Assembly: GCF_002176815.1 (NCBI RefSeq)
Contig: NZ_CP021648.1
Location: forward strand, 3,356,001 to 3,420,000
Direction: 5' to 3'
Length of the DNA stretch: 64,000 bases
Origin: Acidovorax sp. T1
GTDB lineage: Bacteria > Pseudomonadota > Gammaproteobacteria > Burkholderiales > Burkholderiaceae_C
The position numbers and the translations under genes were made by a program. The stretch's first letter is position 1. Each line of letters opens with the position of its first letter. The notes beneath the pieces are model-generated. The model was not told the origin of the DNA. It did no database searches and saw only the letters and a list, made by a program, of their open reading frames with translations. This document shows, one piece after another, positions 30,194-39,222 of this stretch.

Positions 30194-32890
30194 TTAAGCG
30201 ACGTTGATGGCTTGCAGCAACAGATCGGTGTCGTAGGTACCGGTCAGCTTGATCAACAGGTCGTTGTTGGTGACGGTATCGACCAGCACGTCTTCCACGT
30301 CGCCGTAGACATAGGTGTTGCCCTTGAACTCGAACACCACGTAGTCGCTGTCGGAAGCGGCCACTTCCAGCAGGGCGACGTTCAGCGAGCTTTGGCCAGC
30401 GGAGGCGTCGCTCAGTTCGAACAGTTCGAAGCCAGTAACAGAGCTACTAGCCTGATAGTCATACAGACCAATCGCGTCCGACAGATCGGTATCCAGCAGG
30501 GTCGCGTCGTCGGCGTCGGCCACCAGGTTCAGGCCAGTCAGGGTGTCCATCTTGGCCACGGTCGATGCAAATGTATCGGTGGCATTAGACGAGAACCAGA
30601 CCTCGTCGATACCATCACCCAACTTCACCGTCTCGGCCACAGAGGCGTTGAAGGTTTCGTAGTACATGCCATAAGCAGCCACCAAAGCACCTTCGCCATC
30701 ATCTTCCTGGCTGTTCAGATCGGAAGCGTCCACCTTGGCCAGCGCAGTTTCATCCGTGTTGTAGATGTAAGCGTAGCCGTCACCTTGCAGCGTCAAGTCA
30801 GTGGCGTTCCCTGCATCAGCGCTGTCGAATTCCACGAATGCGTAGGCGGTATCGGTCGGCTCGTCGGCGTCGTCGTAGGCGTTGTTCAGCGTGACGGTGG
30901 CGGTTTGGAAGTCGCCGGAGAGGTAGACGCTGGCACTGTAGCCATTGTCCGCATCGGCATTGACGGTCAGCGTCACGTCGTCGCCATACGCGGCGATGTT
31001 GTGATCACCGTCCCACATCTGGTCCACCGTGATGTTCAGATCGCCACCGAAGTCTTCGGCATCGACATCATAGCCATCGGCTTCCACGACCACGTCAGCA
31101 CCTTCGCCGTTCAGGACGATGGCTTGATCGGCGGCAACGCCGGTCACTTCTACCGTGTTGTAGTCGGTTTCGAAGGTCAGCTTGCTGTAGCCAGCCAACT
31201 CGCTGGCATCGACCGTGGTGTCATTCGAGGTGAAGCGGACTTCTTCGAAATTCTGCACCAGTTCGTTCAGCACGATGTAGTCTTCGGCTTCCAGCACTTG
31301 GCCATCGACGCGGATTTCGTCCGTGCCGTCGCCGCCGTCGATGCTGTGTGCCGCGGTGATTTCGTCCAGGCCGTTGGAGGACACGTCAACGGAGTCGTCA
31401 CCGGCGCCGGCGTCGATTTCGACGGTAGCGTCTGACAGCAGGCCCTCCGACCAGACTTCGATTTCGTCGTCACCGGCGCCGCCGGTCACAGTGGTGGTTT
31501 CATCAGCGATGGCTTCAACGTAGATTTCATCAGCGCCTTCGCCGCCGTCGACGGTGACGGAACCGGCTTGACCGTACACTTCCAAGTAGTCGTCACCAGC
31601 GCCCAGGGTCACGGCGGCGTCGGCGGCCAGGGAGCCGTGGAATTCGAACCAATCGTTGCCTTGGCCACCCTTGACCGTGGCCAGCACTTGGTTGTTGTTA
31701 TCGAGGTGTGCATCCACACCGCCCACCAGAGTGGAAGCGTCCAGGGTTTCCAGGGCCGCGCCGTCTTCACCAATACCGAAGTACAGATCGCCGTTGCCGG
31801 TGATGGTGGCAGCCGTAAGGGCGCCGTCGCCGTCAACAACATACAGATAGTCAGCGTCCTCACCAGCGAAGCTACCGCCACCGTTGACGGTGACGTTCAG
31901 GGTTTCGGTGGCGTCGGAATCAACGGCCAGCACGCCGTCGAAGGCCAGGTTCAGGGTCTGGGCGGCGTCGGTGCCGTTCAAGGTCACCGTGGTTTCGTCA
32001 GCGCCATCGACATTCAGGGCGACGGTCGTCGCTTCCATGTCATTCACGGTCAAAGCAAACTCACCGGTATTGATCGTCGCCAAGCCGACGGCGCCATCAA
32101 TGGTCAGGGCACCCAGCGTGTTGTTGTTCAGCTTGGCCACATCGGCAGCCACACCTACGGTGTAATCCTCTGCATCACCTGTGCGCAAAGAGATTACTTC
32201 AACACTGGTGGAGTTGATGACAACATTGTCGAGGAGGGTAGCATCCAATGTGTCGGTACCCGCGCCGCCGTTCAAGGTGTCAAAGCCCTGAATGGTTTGC
32301 GCGGCGTCGCCCAGGTTGTTTTCAACAATCAACGCCTTGAAGGTATCGCTGCCAGCCGTGCCAGTCAGATCGTCCTGACCAGTAGTGAGCGTGAAGGTCT
32401 GGCCATTGGAAACAGACGTACCAGGAGCAGCACGGCCTTCAGCAGCGCCAAACTTGACGTAGTGGGCCAGAGCGCCGTTGGAAACGCTGTTGTTGAACTG
32501 GGCCAGGTTGGCGTTCACGTAGGCGGCGACATCAGGGTTGGCCACCAGGTAAGCCGCGCCATTGAACGTAGCCAGTTCGGCATTGGGGGTGCGACCTTCG
32601 TCCAGGCCGTACTGCATGAAGTGGTACAGCAGGTCGGCAGCGTTGAGGTTCGTGTTCTTCAGGTCGGCGAACGCGTTCTTGTAGTAGGTGGGGTCGAACT
32701 TGGCGTTGGGGCTGTAGAAGCGATCTGCACCGATTTGCACGAAGTGCTCAAGGGGCGACAGCGTGCCTTGGTATGCGCCCATGTACGTCTGTGCGTAGAA
32801 GGCGGGGTCAAAAGCGATAAAGGAGCCAACTTTTTCAGAGGGCAGTGCGGCCAGGGCTTCGCTCAGCTGAATACCGGTGGAGAAGTACAT
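30194..32890 (-). CDS. RTX/S-layer-like secreted protein
   Basis: An 898-residue, strongly acidic protein without a single cysteine and without a signal peptide, all typical of type I secretion cargo. Residues about 20-170 hold repeats of the NPDVAAYV...HYVKFGAAEGR kind (also FDPAFYAQTYM...LEHFVQIGAD and FDPTYYKNAF...HFMQYGLDEGR), found in many secreted surface proteins. Residues 170-520 include RTX-type calcium motifs: GTAGSDTFKA, GGAGTDTLDA, GGQGNDWFEF, GAGDDYLEVY, GGEGADEIYV, GGAGDDEIEV, GGDGTDEIRV. The rest is Asp/Ala/Thr-rich beta structure, and the C-terminus (LLLQAINVA) is hydrophobic as in type I signals. AAAGAG is 8 bases before the ATG at 32890. It is probably the S-layer or a major surface protein. 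Confidence 0.82.
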   Translation of the reverse strand: MYFSTGIQLSEALAALPSEKVGSFIAFDPAFYAQTYMGAYQGTLSPLEHFVQIGADRFYSPNAKFDPTYYKNAFADLKNTNLNAADLLYHFMQYGLDEGRTPNAELATFNGAAYLVANPDVAAYVNANLAQFNNSVSNGALAHYVKFGAAEGRAAPGTSVSNGQTFTLTTGQDDLTGTAGSDTFKALIVENNLGDAAQTIQGFDTLNGGAGTDTLDATLLDNVVINSTSVEVISLRTGDAEDYTVGVAADVAKLNNNTLGALTIDGAVGLATINTGEFALTVNDMEATTVALNVDGADETTVTLNGTDAAQTLNLAFDGVLAVDSDATETLNVTVNGGGSFAGEDADYLYVVDGDGALTAATITGNGDLYFGIGEDGAALETLDASTLVGGVDAHLDNNNQVLATVKGGQGNDWFEFHGSLAADAAVTLGAGDDYLEVYGQAGSVTVDGGEGADEIYVEAIADETTTVTGGAGDDEIEVWSEGLLSDATVEIDAGAGDDSVDVSSNGLDEITAAHSIDGGDGTDEIRVDGQVLEAEDYIVLNELVQNFEEVRFTSNDTTVDASELAGYSKLTFETDYNTVEVTGVAADQAIVLNGEGADVVVEADGYDVDAEDFGGDLNITVDQMWDGDHNIAAYGDDVTLTVNADADNGYSASVYLSGDFQTATVTLNNAYDDADEPTDTAYAFVEFDSADAGNATDLTLQGDGYAYIYNTDETALAKVDASDLNSQEDDGEGALVAAYGMYYETFNASVAETVKLGDGIDEVWFSSNATDTFASTVAKMDTLTGLNLVADADDATLLDTDLSDAIGLYDYQASSSVTGFELFELSDASAGQSSLNVALLEVAASDSDYVVFEFKGNTYVYGDVEDVLVDTVTNNDLLIKLTGTYDTDLLLQAINVA

Positions 32891-32913
32891 ATTTAAATCT
32901 CTTTCAAACGTTG

Positions 32914-32953
32914 AAAAAATCGACCGAGAGACCGGGGATGCCCCGCCCGTCGA
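32914..32953 (-). promoter_or_regulatory. Leader hairpin with U-run upstream of the S-layer-like gene
   Basis: Minus strand: outer stem TCGAC/GTCGA, inner stem CGGGG-CAT-CCCCG, then ATTTTTTC. It lies 24-63 bases before the start codon. It looks like an attenuator or terminator in the leader, or a stabilising 5' hairpin. Confidence 0.55.
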
Positions 32954-33243
32954 CTGCACCATTCTATCGATGGAATTTAGCAACACTACCGTTTGGAATG
33001 GCTTAACTGAGGGACTACCACCTCGGGCGTTTAAGCCCGTTCTTGATTTGTTTTTTTTCCTTATAAATCAATCAGTTAGAGCAGCAAATCCTATATGAAC
33101 TTTAACAAAACAATCCCAAAGGATTAATCCCACCCCGTTGCACGCCAACAACATAGCTATTGCATTTCGACACCTGGCCTTGTGCTTGCCTTGCTTAAGC
33201 GCGTGCCGCGTGGCGCAGCCGCTGCGGCTGCGCCGGGGGATGA
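32954..33243. other. Intergenic region upstream of the S-layer-like gene
   Basis: About 290 bases, A/T-richer than its surroundings, with no gene. It holds a GGCGCAGCC/GGCTGCGCC hairpin (33212-33234) just after the acyltransferase stop, a run of eight T near 33050, a CGGGC/GCCCG hairpin near 33035, and a segment with several A/T-rich hexamers that probably includes the S-layer promoter. No single promoter stands out. Confidence 0.5.
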
Positions 33244-34356
33244 TTACGCGGCTTGCCGGAGGTAGCTGCCGCGCAGGGCCAGGAAGGGGCGTTCTATAAG
33301 GTGGTAGGTGATGGCGGCCAGTGCCAGCACCACCGGCAGCAGCAGGGCGCCGGTGGCCAGGGCGTCTGCCACGGGGCCGGCGCCGGTGGCCAGCGGTGGC
33401 AGGTGGGCTTTGTAGGCTGCAATGACCAGGTTGTGCAGCACATAGGTGGAAAAGCTGACGGCCCCCAGGGCGGCCAGCGCGCGGTCGGCCCTCTGGCGCA
33501 GTGCCTGCGGGCCCGGCCAGCGCGTGCACAAATAGGCCCAGACAAAGCCGGCCCACAGGGCGGCTTCCAGCGCGGGCCAGATGATCCACAAGGGGCTGGC
33601 CAGCTCTGAAAACCCCACCTTGCGGCTGAAGGCATGCAGCCCCAGCAGCACGGCCAGGCCGGCCAGCGCCAGCCACAGGGGCGGCAGGCTGGGGGCCACT
33701 GCCCCGCCCGCCTGGGTGGCGCGCGCTTGCCACAGGCGCGCCAGCAGCATGCCGATGATGAATTGGTCGAGCCGGCCGAAGATGGTTTCGTAGGCCACAA
33801 AGCGCACGCTGCCGCTGGCGGCAAACACCAGGGCGCGCACCAGCACCAACAGGCCCAGCCAGGCCCAGAGGTAGCGGCTGCCGTGGCGCCGGCTGAAGGC
33901 GAGCAAGAAGGGGAAGATCAGGTAGAACTGGAACTCAACCCAGATGGTCCATAGCTGAACAAAGTAGGGCGACAGGGGAACGGTTTCTGAGCGAAACGGC
34001 ATGAGCCAGCCAAGCAGCTGCAAAAAACCGTAGTTGCGGTGGTCGTTGTAGGTGCTGATGAACAGCTGCAGAAAGACGGCAAAGATGAACAACGGATAGA
34101 TGCGCAGCACGCGGTTTTTGATGAAGCCGCCGTAGTGGATGTGCCTGTCGCCTGCAATCACTGTAAAAATGAAGCCGCTGATGACCATGAACAGGGCGAT
34201 GCCGGTGTGGCCTTCGTCCACCAGCGAGACCAGGGGGTTGCCCGAACGCAGATCGCCCAGCTGGGTGTGAAAGTAGTGGAACAGCACGACCAGCGCTGCG
34301 GCAAAAAAGCGCAGGTGGTCCAGGCGGCTGAGGTAGGTGTGCTGGGTGGTTTGCAT
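33244..34356 (-). CDS. Acyltransferase 3 family (OafA-like) membrane protein
   Basis: A 370-residue integral membrane acyltransferase with about ten helices, of the type that adds O-acetyl or other acyl groups to surface sugars. Hallmarks: LSRLDHLRFFAAALVVLFHY (start of helix 1, catalytic His in the LFHY region), GHTGIALFMVISGFIFTV, and FIKNRVLRIYPLF (conserved Arg). There is no C-terminal SGNH domain. ATG at 34356 follows the GT2 gene by 17 bases. Its substrate is likely the O-antigen or another envelope glycan. Confidence 0.92.
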   Translation of the reverse strand: MQTTQHTYLSRLDHLRFFAAALVVLFHYFHTQLGDLRSGNPLVSLVDEGHTGIALFMVISGFIFTVIAGDRHIHYGGFIKNRVLRIYPLFIFAVFLQLFISTYNDHRNYGFLQLLGWLMPFRSETVPLSPYFVQLWTIWVEFQFYLIFPFLLAFSRRHGSRYLWAWLGLLVLVRALVFAASGSVRFVAYETIFGRLDQFIIGMLLARLWQARATQAGGAVAPSLPPLWLALAGLAVLLGLHAFSRKVGFSELASPLWIIWPALEAALWAGFVWAYLCTRWPGPQALRQRADRALAALGAVSFSTYVLHNLVIAAYKAHLPPLATGAGPVADALATGALLLPVVLALAAITYHLIERPFLALRGSYLRQAA

Positions 34357-34373
34357 GGAACGGGGGCCGGTGT

Positions 34374-35411
34374 TCAGGTGTGGATGCGGTGCGGGTCGGT
34401 GGCACCGCTGGCGGCAATGTAGCGCTGCCAGGCGGTGGGGTCGCGGTCGGCCAGCTGTTGCGCAGCCGGGTCGGTGTGGTCGAGGTGGCCGCCCGGGGGC
34501 AGCGCCTGAAACCACGCATCGAGCGCAAAGCGCTGGTGAAACGGCGTGCCCAGGCCCAGGGCGTGGCGGGCCAGCTGTTCGGCCAGGCTGGCAGGTTGGC
34601 CGGCAAACTCGGGGAAGATTTGCAGCAGCTGTGCGGGCGGCAATTGCAGGTAGTGGCGCAGGATGCAGGCGCGCTCCCAGGCGTCACGGCGCACCACTTC
34701 GGGCCGGGCGGCACTGGCGTTTTGCTGGTGGCTGCGGATGCGAAAGGCGGTGAGTGGCTCGGGCAGCACATGGATGTCGTAGCGCATGCAGACGCGGATC
34801 CACTGGTCGAGGTCGGGCACCTGGGCCAGGCGGGGGTCGTAGAGGCCGGCGGTTTGATAGACCTCGCGCCGAATCAGGGCCGTGGGGTGGCACAGGGCGT
34901 TGCCCTGGTCGAAAAAATGGCGCAACCACTGGTGGCGGCTGCGGTTGGGCTGGTGGAAGACGGCATGGTCTTTGTGGGCCGGGTCGTCAAAGGGCTGGCC
35001 TTGTTCGTTGATGAAGGCGGGCCAGCCAAAGACGGCGCCCACCTGGGGGTTTTGCTGCAAATACTGGAGCTGGCGCTGGAGCTTGCCGGGCAGGAACAGG
35101 TCGTCGGAGTTGAGCACGGCGATGTAGCGCCCCCGCGAGCGGCGGATGGCGTCGTTCATGGCCGCGCAGGCGCCACGGTTTTGTGCAAAGCGGTGCAGGT
35201 GGATGCGGGGGTGGGCCAGGGCGGCGACCTGCTCGGCCGTGGCGTCGGTGGAGCCGTCGTCGGTGACGATGATTTCCAGCCCGTCAATGCCTTGGCTTAA
35301 AGCGCTGCGCAGGCAGTCTTGAACAAAGGGGGCATGGTTGTAGCTGGCCACCACCACGCTGACCTGGGGCGCGCCAGTGGTGCGCCGCAATATTTTGGAG
35401 AATATTTGCAT
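34374..35411 (-). CDS. GT2 glycosyltransferase
   Basis: A 345-residue GT-A glycosyltransferase. The catalytic domain covers about 15-240: VSVVVASYNHAPFVQDCLRS, EIIVTDDGSTDAT, NRGACAAMNDAIRRSRGRYI, the DxD-like LNSDDLFLP, and DQWIRVCMRYD as the acceptor region. A helical C-terminal tail of about 90 residues follows. It is paired with the acyltransferase downstream and separated from the O-antigen cluster by the TonB/kinase operon. Donor unknown. Confidence 0.88.
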   Translation of the reverse strand: MQIFSKILRRTTGAPQVSVVVASYNHAPFVQDCLRSALSQGIDGLEIIVTDDGSTDATAEQVAALAHPRIHLHRFAQNRGACAAMNDAIRRSRGRYIAVLNSDDLFLPGKLQRQLQYLQQNPQVGAVFGWPAFINEQGQPFDDPAHKDHAVFHQPNRSRHQWLRHFFDQGNALCHPTALIRREVYQTAGLYDPRLAQVPDLDQWIRVCMRYDIHVLPEPLTAFRIRSHQQNASAARPEVVRRDAWERACILRHYLQLPPAQLLQIFPEFAGQPASLAEQLARHALGLGTPFHQRFALDAWFQALPPGGHLDHTDPAAQQLADRDPTAWQRYIAASGATDPHRIHT

Positions 35412-35517
35412 AGGGATGCGGCACGGTTTGTTGCAAGGACTGGATGCTGTTCACCCTGCGCCCTTCGGCAGTATCAGCCTGAACGGTTTTGATACATCAA
35501 GGGACCGGATCAATCAC

Positions 35518-36210
35518 TTAACCGCCCGCGGCTGCGTGCCGGGACATGGGGGGTGGCATGTTGAGCGTGCTGAATTTGGCGATCACTTCGGCACGGCTGC
35601 TGACACCCAGTGTGCGCAGGATGCCGCGGACGTGGATTTTGACTGTGGGTTCCGCCAGGTCGAGTGCTCGGCAGATTTGCTTGTTGGACATGCCTTGCAG
35701 GAGCAGCCCCAGCACTTCGGATTGCCGTGCGGTGAACCCCAGGGATGCGACGTTGGCCACGGCTAGCGGCTCGGGGTGTGCAAGGGGGGCGGGGGGCGCG
35801 GAACGGATGGCCGGTTTTTGCAGGGCTTCGGGCGGCACGTAGACGCCACCCGCGGCCACGAGCCGTATGGCCGAAACCAGCACCTGGTTGAGCGATGACT
35901 TGGGCAGGAAGCCGCGCGCGCCCTGCTCAAGCGAGTGCTGAACGATGCCGGCATCGTGGTCTGCAGACAGCATGATCACGGGAAGGCGGGGGAACCTTTG
36001 CGTGATGTCTGCCAGCAAACTCAGGCCACTGGTTTCGGGCAGCTGGATGTCCATGAGCACCAGGTCGATGTCGGCATGCTGCTGCAGCTGGCTCCAGAGT
36101 GTCGCGGCATCCCATGCCTCGACGCATTGGGCAAAAAGCTCGGATCGGCTGAGGATGGCTTGAAGGCCCTCCCGCACCAGGCCATGGTCGTCAACAATGA
36201 GGATTTTCAC
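35518..36210 (-). CDS. LuxR/NarL-family response regulator
   Basis: A 230-residue regulator. Receiver domain (1-120): ILIVDDHGLVREGL, phospho-Asp in LVLMDIQLPETSG near residue 54, Lys in GFLPKSS. C-terminal LuxR HTH (about 158-215): FTARQSEVLGLLLQGMSNKQ, ICRALDLAEPTVKIHVRGIL. The start is a GTG at 36210, 20 bases after the hybrid kinase stop; no ATG is available in frame. It is the natural output for the hybrid kinase, which carries its own receiver domain. Confidence 0.9.
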   Translation of the reverse strand: MKILIVDDHGLVREGLQAILSRSELFAQCVEAWDAATLWSQLQQHADIDLVLMDIQLPETSGLSLLADITQRFPRLPVIMLSADHDAGIVQHSLEQGARGFLPKSSLNQVLVSAIRLVAAGGVYVPPEALQKPAIRSAPPAPLAHPEPLAVANVASLGFTARQSEVLGLLLQGMSNKQICRALDLAEPTVKIHVRGILRTLGVSSRAEVIAKFSTLNMPPPMSRHAAAGG

Positions 36211-36230
36211 GGGTGAGATGTTACAGGCTC

Positions 36231-38273
36231 TCAAGGGGCTGGAGCCGTCGCCGGGTGCACGCTGCCACCTGCGTGCCACAGTTGCACCAGCACCTGGCGC
36301 AGTTCTGCGGGCCGGAGGGGTTTGTAGAGCACGCGCAAGGTGTCGGTGCGCGCTTGCCGCAGGTCGGCGTCTTCGGTGTCGCCGGTCATGATGGCGGCGG
36401 GCAGTTCGGCGCCCCAGTGCTGGCGCAGTGCGTCGATCAGCTGGCGACCATTGGGCGCGCCGCCAAGGCGGTGGTCGGTGATGACCAGGTGGGGGCGCCA
36501 GCCGCCTTGGCCCAGTGAGGCGAATACCGCGTCGGCGTTGGCATGGACGCGGGCATCGCACCCCCACAGCTGGAGCAGGCGCGCGTAGCTGTCGCGCACC
36601 AGGGCGTCGTCTTCCACCAAAAGGATGCGGCAGCCCTGCAGCCCTGGCGATGCCTGCATGGATGCGCCATGCAGCGGGGGCTCGGCGGCTGGCACGAAGG
36701 GGGGCGCACCCTCGGCACACAGGGGCAGCTGGACATGAAAGGTGGCCCCGCGCCCGGTGCAGGAGCGCACACCCACTGGGTGGTCGAGCAGCTGGGAGAG
36801 TCTGCGGACGATGGCCAGCCCGAGGCCGAGCCCCTGGCTGCGGTCTCTTTGGGGGTTGTGCAATTGCACAAACTCATGAAAGACGCAGGCCTGGTCTTGT
36901 GGCGCGATGCCGGGGCCGTTGTCGCGGACCTGGATGACGCAGTTTGCGCCGCGCTGGCGCACGGCCAGCAGCACGCAGCCCCCTTGTGGGGTGTAGCGCA
37001 AGGCGTTGGAGAGGAAGTTGCCCACAATGCGCTCGAGCAGCATGGGGTCGCTGCGCACCCAGGCCCGCGAGGTATGGATGACGAGCGCAATGCCCCGGCG
37101 CTCGGCCTGGCTTTCGTAGGTTTCGCGCAGTCGCGTCAGCAGGGGCTGCAGTTCGACCGGGTTCAGCTGAAAGTGCACGCTTGCAGCGTCGAGCCGCGAG
37201 ATGTCGAGCAGGGCATCGAGCAAGGCGCTCATGGCCTGGCTGCTGGCGTCGATGCGCTCGAGCAGCGTGGCGCGCTCTTCAGGTCGGGTTTCTTCTTTCA
37301 GGGCTGCGAGCAGCATGCTCAGTGCGTGCATGGGCTGGCGCAGGTCATGGCTGGCGGCCGCCAGAAACCGGGTTTTGTCGCGGTTGGCCTGCTGGGCGGC
37401 ATCGCGCTGCTCGCGCAGTGCCTGGGTGGCTTCTTGCACGCGCTGCTCCAGCCGCTGGCGGGATTGTTCGAGTTGCCCGGCCATGCTGTTGATGTCTTGC
37501 GACAGGCGTGCAAATGAGGGGATGGAGCTGGAAGGCAGCCGGATGCCGATGTGGCCCGCGCCAATTTTTTGTGCCGCCTGGACCACGGCCTGGATGCGCT
37601 GGTCGATGCTGTTGCTGATGCGGCGCGCCATGATCCAGCCGCTGAGCAGCACCCCCGCCAGCAGCACCATGACCCGCAGCCCAAACTCGAGGAGTTCGGT
37701 CTGGATGCTGCGTGTGCTGACCTGCACAATGGCATGGCCTTGCAGGGTGCCGCTGCGCTGCGGGGACGCCCCTTCGGGAAGATCTTCGACGGCGAGCAAG
37801 GGGGTGCGCACCGGCTCCAGGTGGGCCACCCAATTTACATTGTGTTTACTGACCCCGCCACCACCGTTGCGCCGGGAGGCGTCCAGCATGGACTGCAGCG
37901 TGCCCGGGGGGATTGCACCGCCCTGCTCTTGCGCGTGGCGGGTTGCCAGCACCCGCCCGTCGGCGCCGATGATGGTGGCAGAGATCACCGACGATTCACG
38001 CAACACCCCTTGGGCGATGTTGTCCAGCGCCGACTGGTTGAAGGAGAATATTCCGTAGTCTGCCGCTACCGCCAGTTGCCGCGCCAGCAGTTGGGCGCGT
38101 TGCTGCAGCTGTGCCGCCAGGTCGGCGTCGCGCTGGCGAATCACGTAGACGCCCCACACCATGGCAAAGACCAGCACCGGCAGCATGGCCAACCACATCA
38201 GGCGCACACGCAAATCCATGTGGCGCCAGGCCAGCGGGCGCAGCAGCCGTGCAGCGATGGGGCCGGGCGTCAT
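36231..38273 (-). CDS. Hybrid sensor histidine kinase
   Basis: A 680-residue membrane kinase. Two transmembrane helices (about 25-46 and 195-218) enclose a ~150-residue periplasmic sensor region; HAMP follows (MARRISNSIDQRIQAV). The H-box is FLAAASHDLRQPMHALS near residue 305. ATPase motifs: NFLSNALRYTP, VRDNGPGIA, GLGLGLAIVRRL. A C-terminal receiver (about 550-665) has ILLVEDDALV, Asp in LVITDHRLGG and Lys in VLYKPLRP. The ATG at 38273 overlaps the binding-protein stop (ATGA), so the periplasmic binding protein and kinase are made together; the protein may present a ligand to the kinase. Confidence 0.94.
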   Translation of the reverse strand: MTPGPIAARLLRPLAWRHMDLRVRLMWLAMLPVLVFAMVWGVYVIRQRDADLAAQLQQRAQLLARQLAVAADYGIFSFNQSALDNIAQGVLRESSVISATIIGADGRVLATRHAQEQGGAIPPGTLQSMLDASRRNGGGGVSKHNVNWVAHLEPVRTPLLAVEDLPEGASPQRSGTLQGHAIVQVSTRSIQTELLEFGLRVMVLLAGVLLSGWIMARRISNSIDQRIQAVVQAAQKIGAGHIGIRLPSSSIPSFARLSQDINSMAGQLEQSRQRLEQRVQEATQALREQRDAAQQANRDKTRFLAAASHDLRQPMHALSMLLAALKEETRPEERATLLERIDASSQAMSALLDALLDISRLDAASVHFQLNPVELQPLLTRLRETYESQAERRGIALVIHTSRAWVRSDPMLLERIVGNFLSNALRYTPQGGCVLLAVRQRGANCVIQVRDNGPGIAPQDQACVFHEFVQLHNPQRDRSQGLGLGLAIVRRLSQLLDHPVGVRSCTGRGATFHVQLPLCAEGAPPFVPAAEPPLHGASMQASPGLQGCRILLVEDDALVRDSYARLLQLWGCDARVHANADAVFASLGQGGWRPHLVITDHRLGGAPNGRQLIDALRQHWGAELPAAIMTGDTEDADLRQARTDTLRVLYKPLRPAELRQVLVQLWHAGGSVHPATAPAP

Positions 38274-39187
38274 TCGCTGGCTTCCAGTGTTTGCAGGCGC
38301 TGCTGCACGGCGGCCTCTTCGGGCAGGTTGAGGCCCAGGCTTTCTGCCAGCGCGCGGTTGATGGCGATGCTGAAGTCGCGCGGATAGCGTGGCCCAGGCA
38401 TGGTGCTGCCGCGCAACACTTGCCGCGCCACCTGGGCGGCTTCCAGCCCAATGTGGCGCGGCGTGCTGTAGGCGGCGGCCAAGGCACCGGCGCGCACATA
38501 GGCGGCCGAGTAACCGATGACCGGAACCCGTGACCGCAAGGCGGTGAGAAGCAGGTTTTGTGCCGTGGAGACGTTGATGACGTAGGGGTCTGGCAGCGCC
38601 AGCAGCACGTCTGAGGTGTTCAGGACGGACTGGAGCGCCGGGTACAGCTCGGTATCGCGGGCCGCTTTTTCCGTGACCATGGTCACGCCTTTCGTGGTGG
38701 CCAGCGTGCGCAGGGCGTCGAGGTCGCGCTGGTTGGTGGGCCCCACTACCAGGGCGATCTTGCGGGCGGTTGGCAGCAATATTCGTATCAGCTCCAGCTG
38801 GCGCTGCGGCGGCTGGTCGATGTAGATGGCGGAGATGCGGCGCGCGTTGCGCGGGACCGGACTCAATGCATCAAAGGAGGTGCGGGGCACCATGACGCTC
38901 AGCAGGGGCCAACGGCTTTCGGCCTGGGCGGCAAGGGTTGTGCGTGTGGCCTGCACCCCGACGGCCAGCACCATGAAGGTGTCGTCGGGCAGGCGCGCGG
39001 CTGCACCTTCGGCGCCGGGTGCGAGCAGCTGGATTTTGAGGCCCGGCACGGATTTGAGTTCGGTGCGCACGGCTTCGACGAACTCTTCGTAGGCCGCACC
39101 TTGGCCGCTGGTGACGATGCCCAGGGTGTTTGCCTGCGCGCAAAGGCATAAAAGCACCCCTGCGGTGCCCATGGCATACCTGAGCAT
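38270..39187 (-). CDS. Periplasmic substrate-binding protein (ABC_sub_bind family)
   Basis: A 305-residue exported protein of the ABC_sub_bind type (PF04392-like), with a signal peptide to about residue 20 (GTAGVLLCLCAQA). The two-lobed fold shows LGIVTSGQGAAYEEFVEAVR, a hinge-containing KIALVVGPTNQRDLDALRTL and VPVIGYSAAYVRAGALAAAY near the end. No permease or ATPase is adjacent; instead it lies between a TonB receptor and a hybrid kinase, so it may be a sensory rather than transport binding protein. Start ATG at 39187; a GTG at 39211 would add eight residues. Confidence 0.82.
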   Translation of the reverse strand: MLRYAMGTAGVLLCLCAQANTLGIVTSGQGAAYEEFVEAVRTELKSVPGLKIQLLAPGAEGAAARLPDDTFMVLAVGVQATRTTLAAQAESRWPLLSVMVPRTSFDALSPVPRNARRISAIYIDQPPQRQLELIRILLPTARKIALVVGPTNQRDLDALRTLATTKGVTMVTEKAARDTELYPALQSVLNTSDVLLALPDPYVINVSTAQNLLLTALRSRVPVIGYSAAYVRAGALAAAYSTPRHIGLEAAQVARQVLRGSTMPGPRYPRDFSIAINRALAESLGLNLPEEAAVQQRLQTLEASE

Positions 39188-39222
39188 GGTGGTGACGATG
39201 GTGCGGGTCACATTCGTGCGCC

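Noticed and set aside
31568..32896. 442-codon plus-strand open frame opposite the S-layer-like gene
   Set aside because: Val/Gly-rich reverse reading of Asp/Thr-rich RTX sequence; no start signals.
33212..33234. Rho-independent terminator after the acyltransferase gene
   Set aside because: The GGCGCAGCC hairpin is strong but has no T-run on either side; kept only as a hairpin in the intergenic entry.
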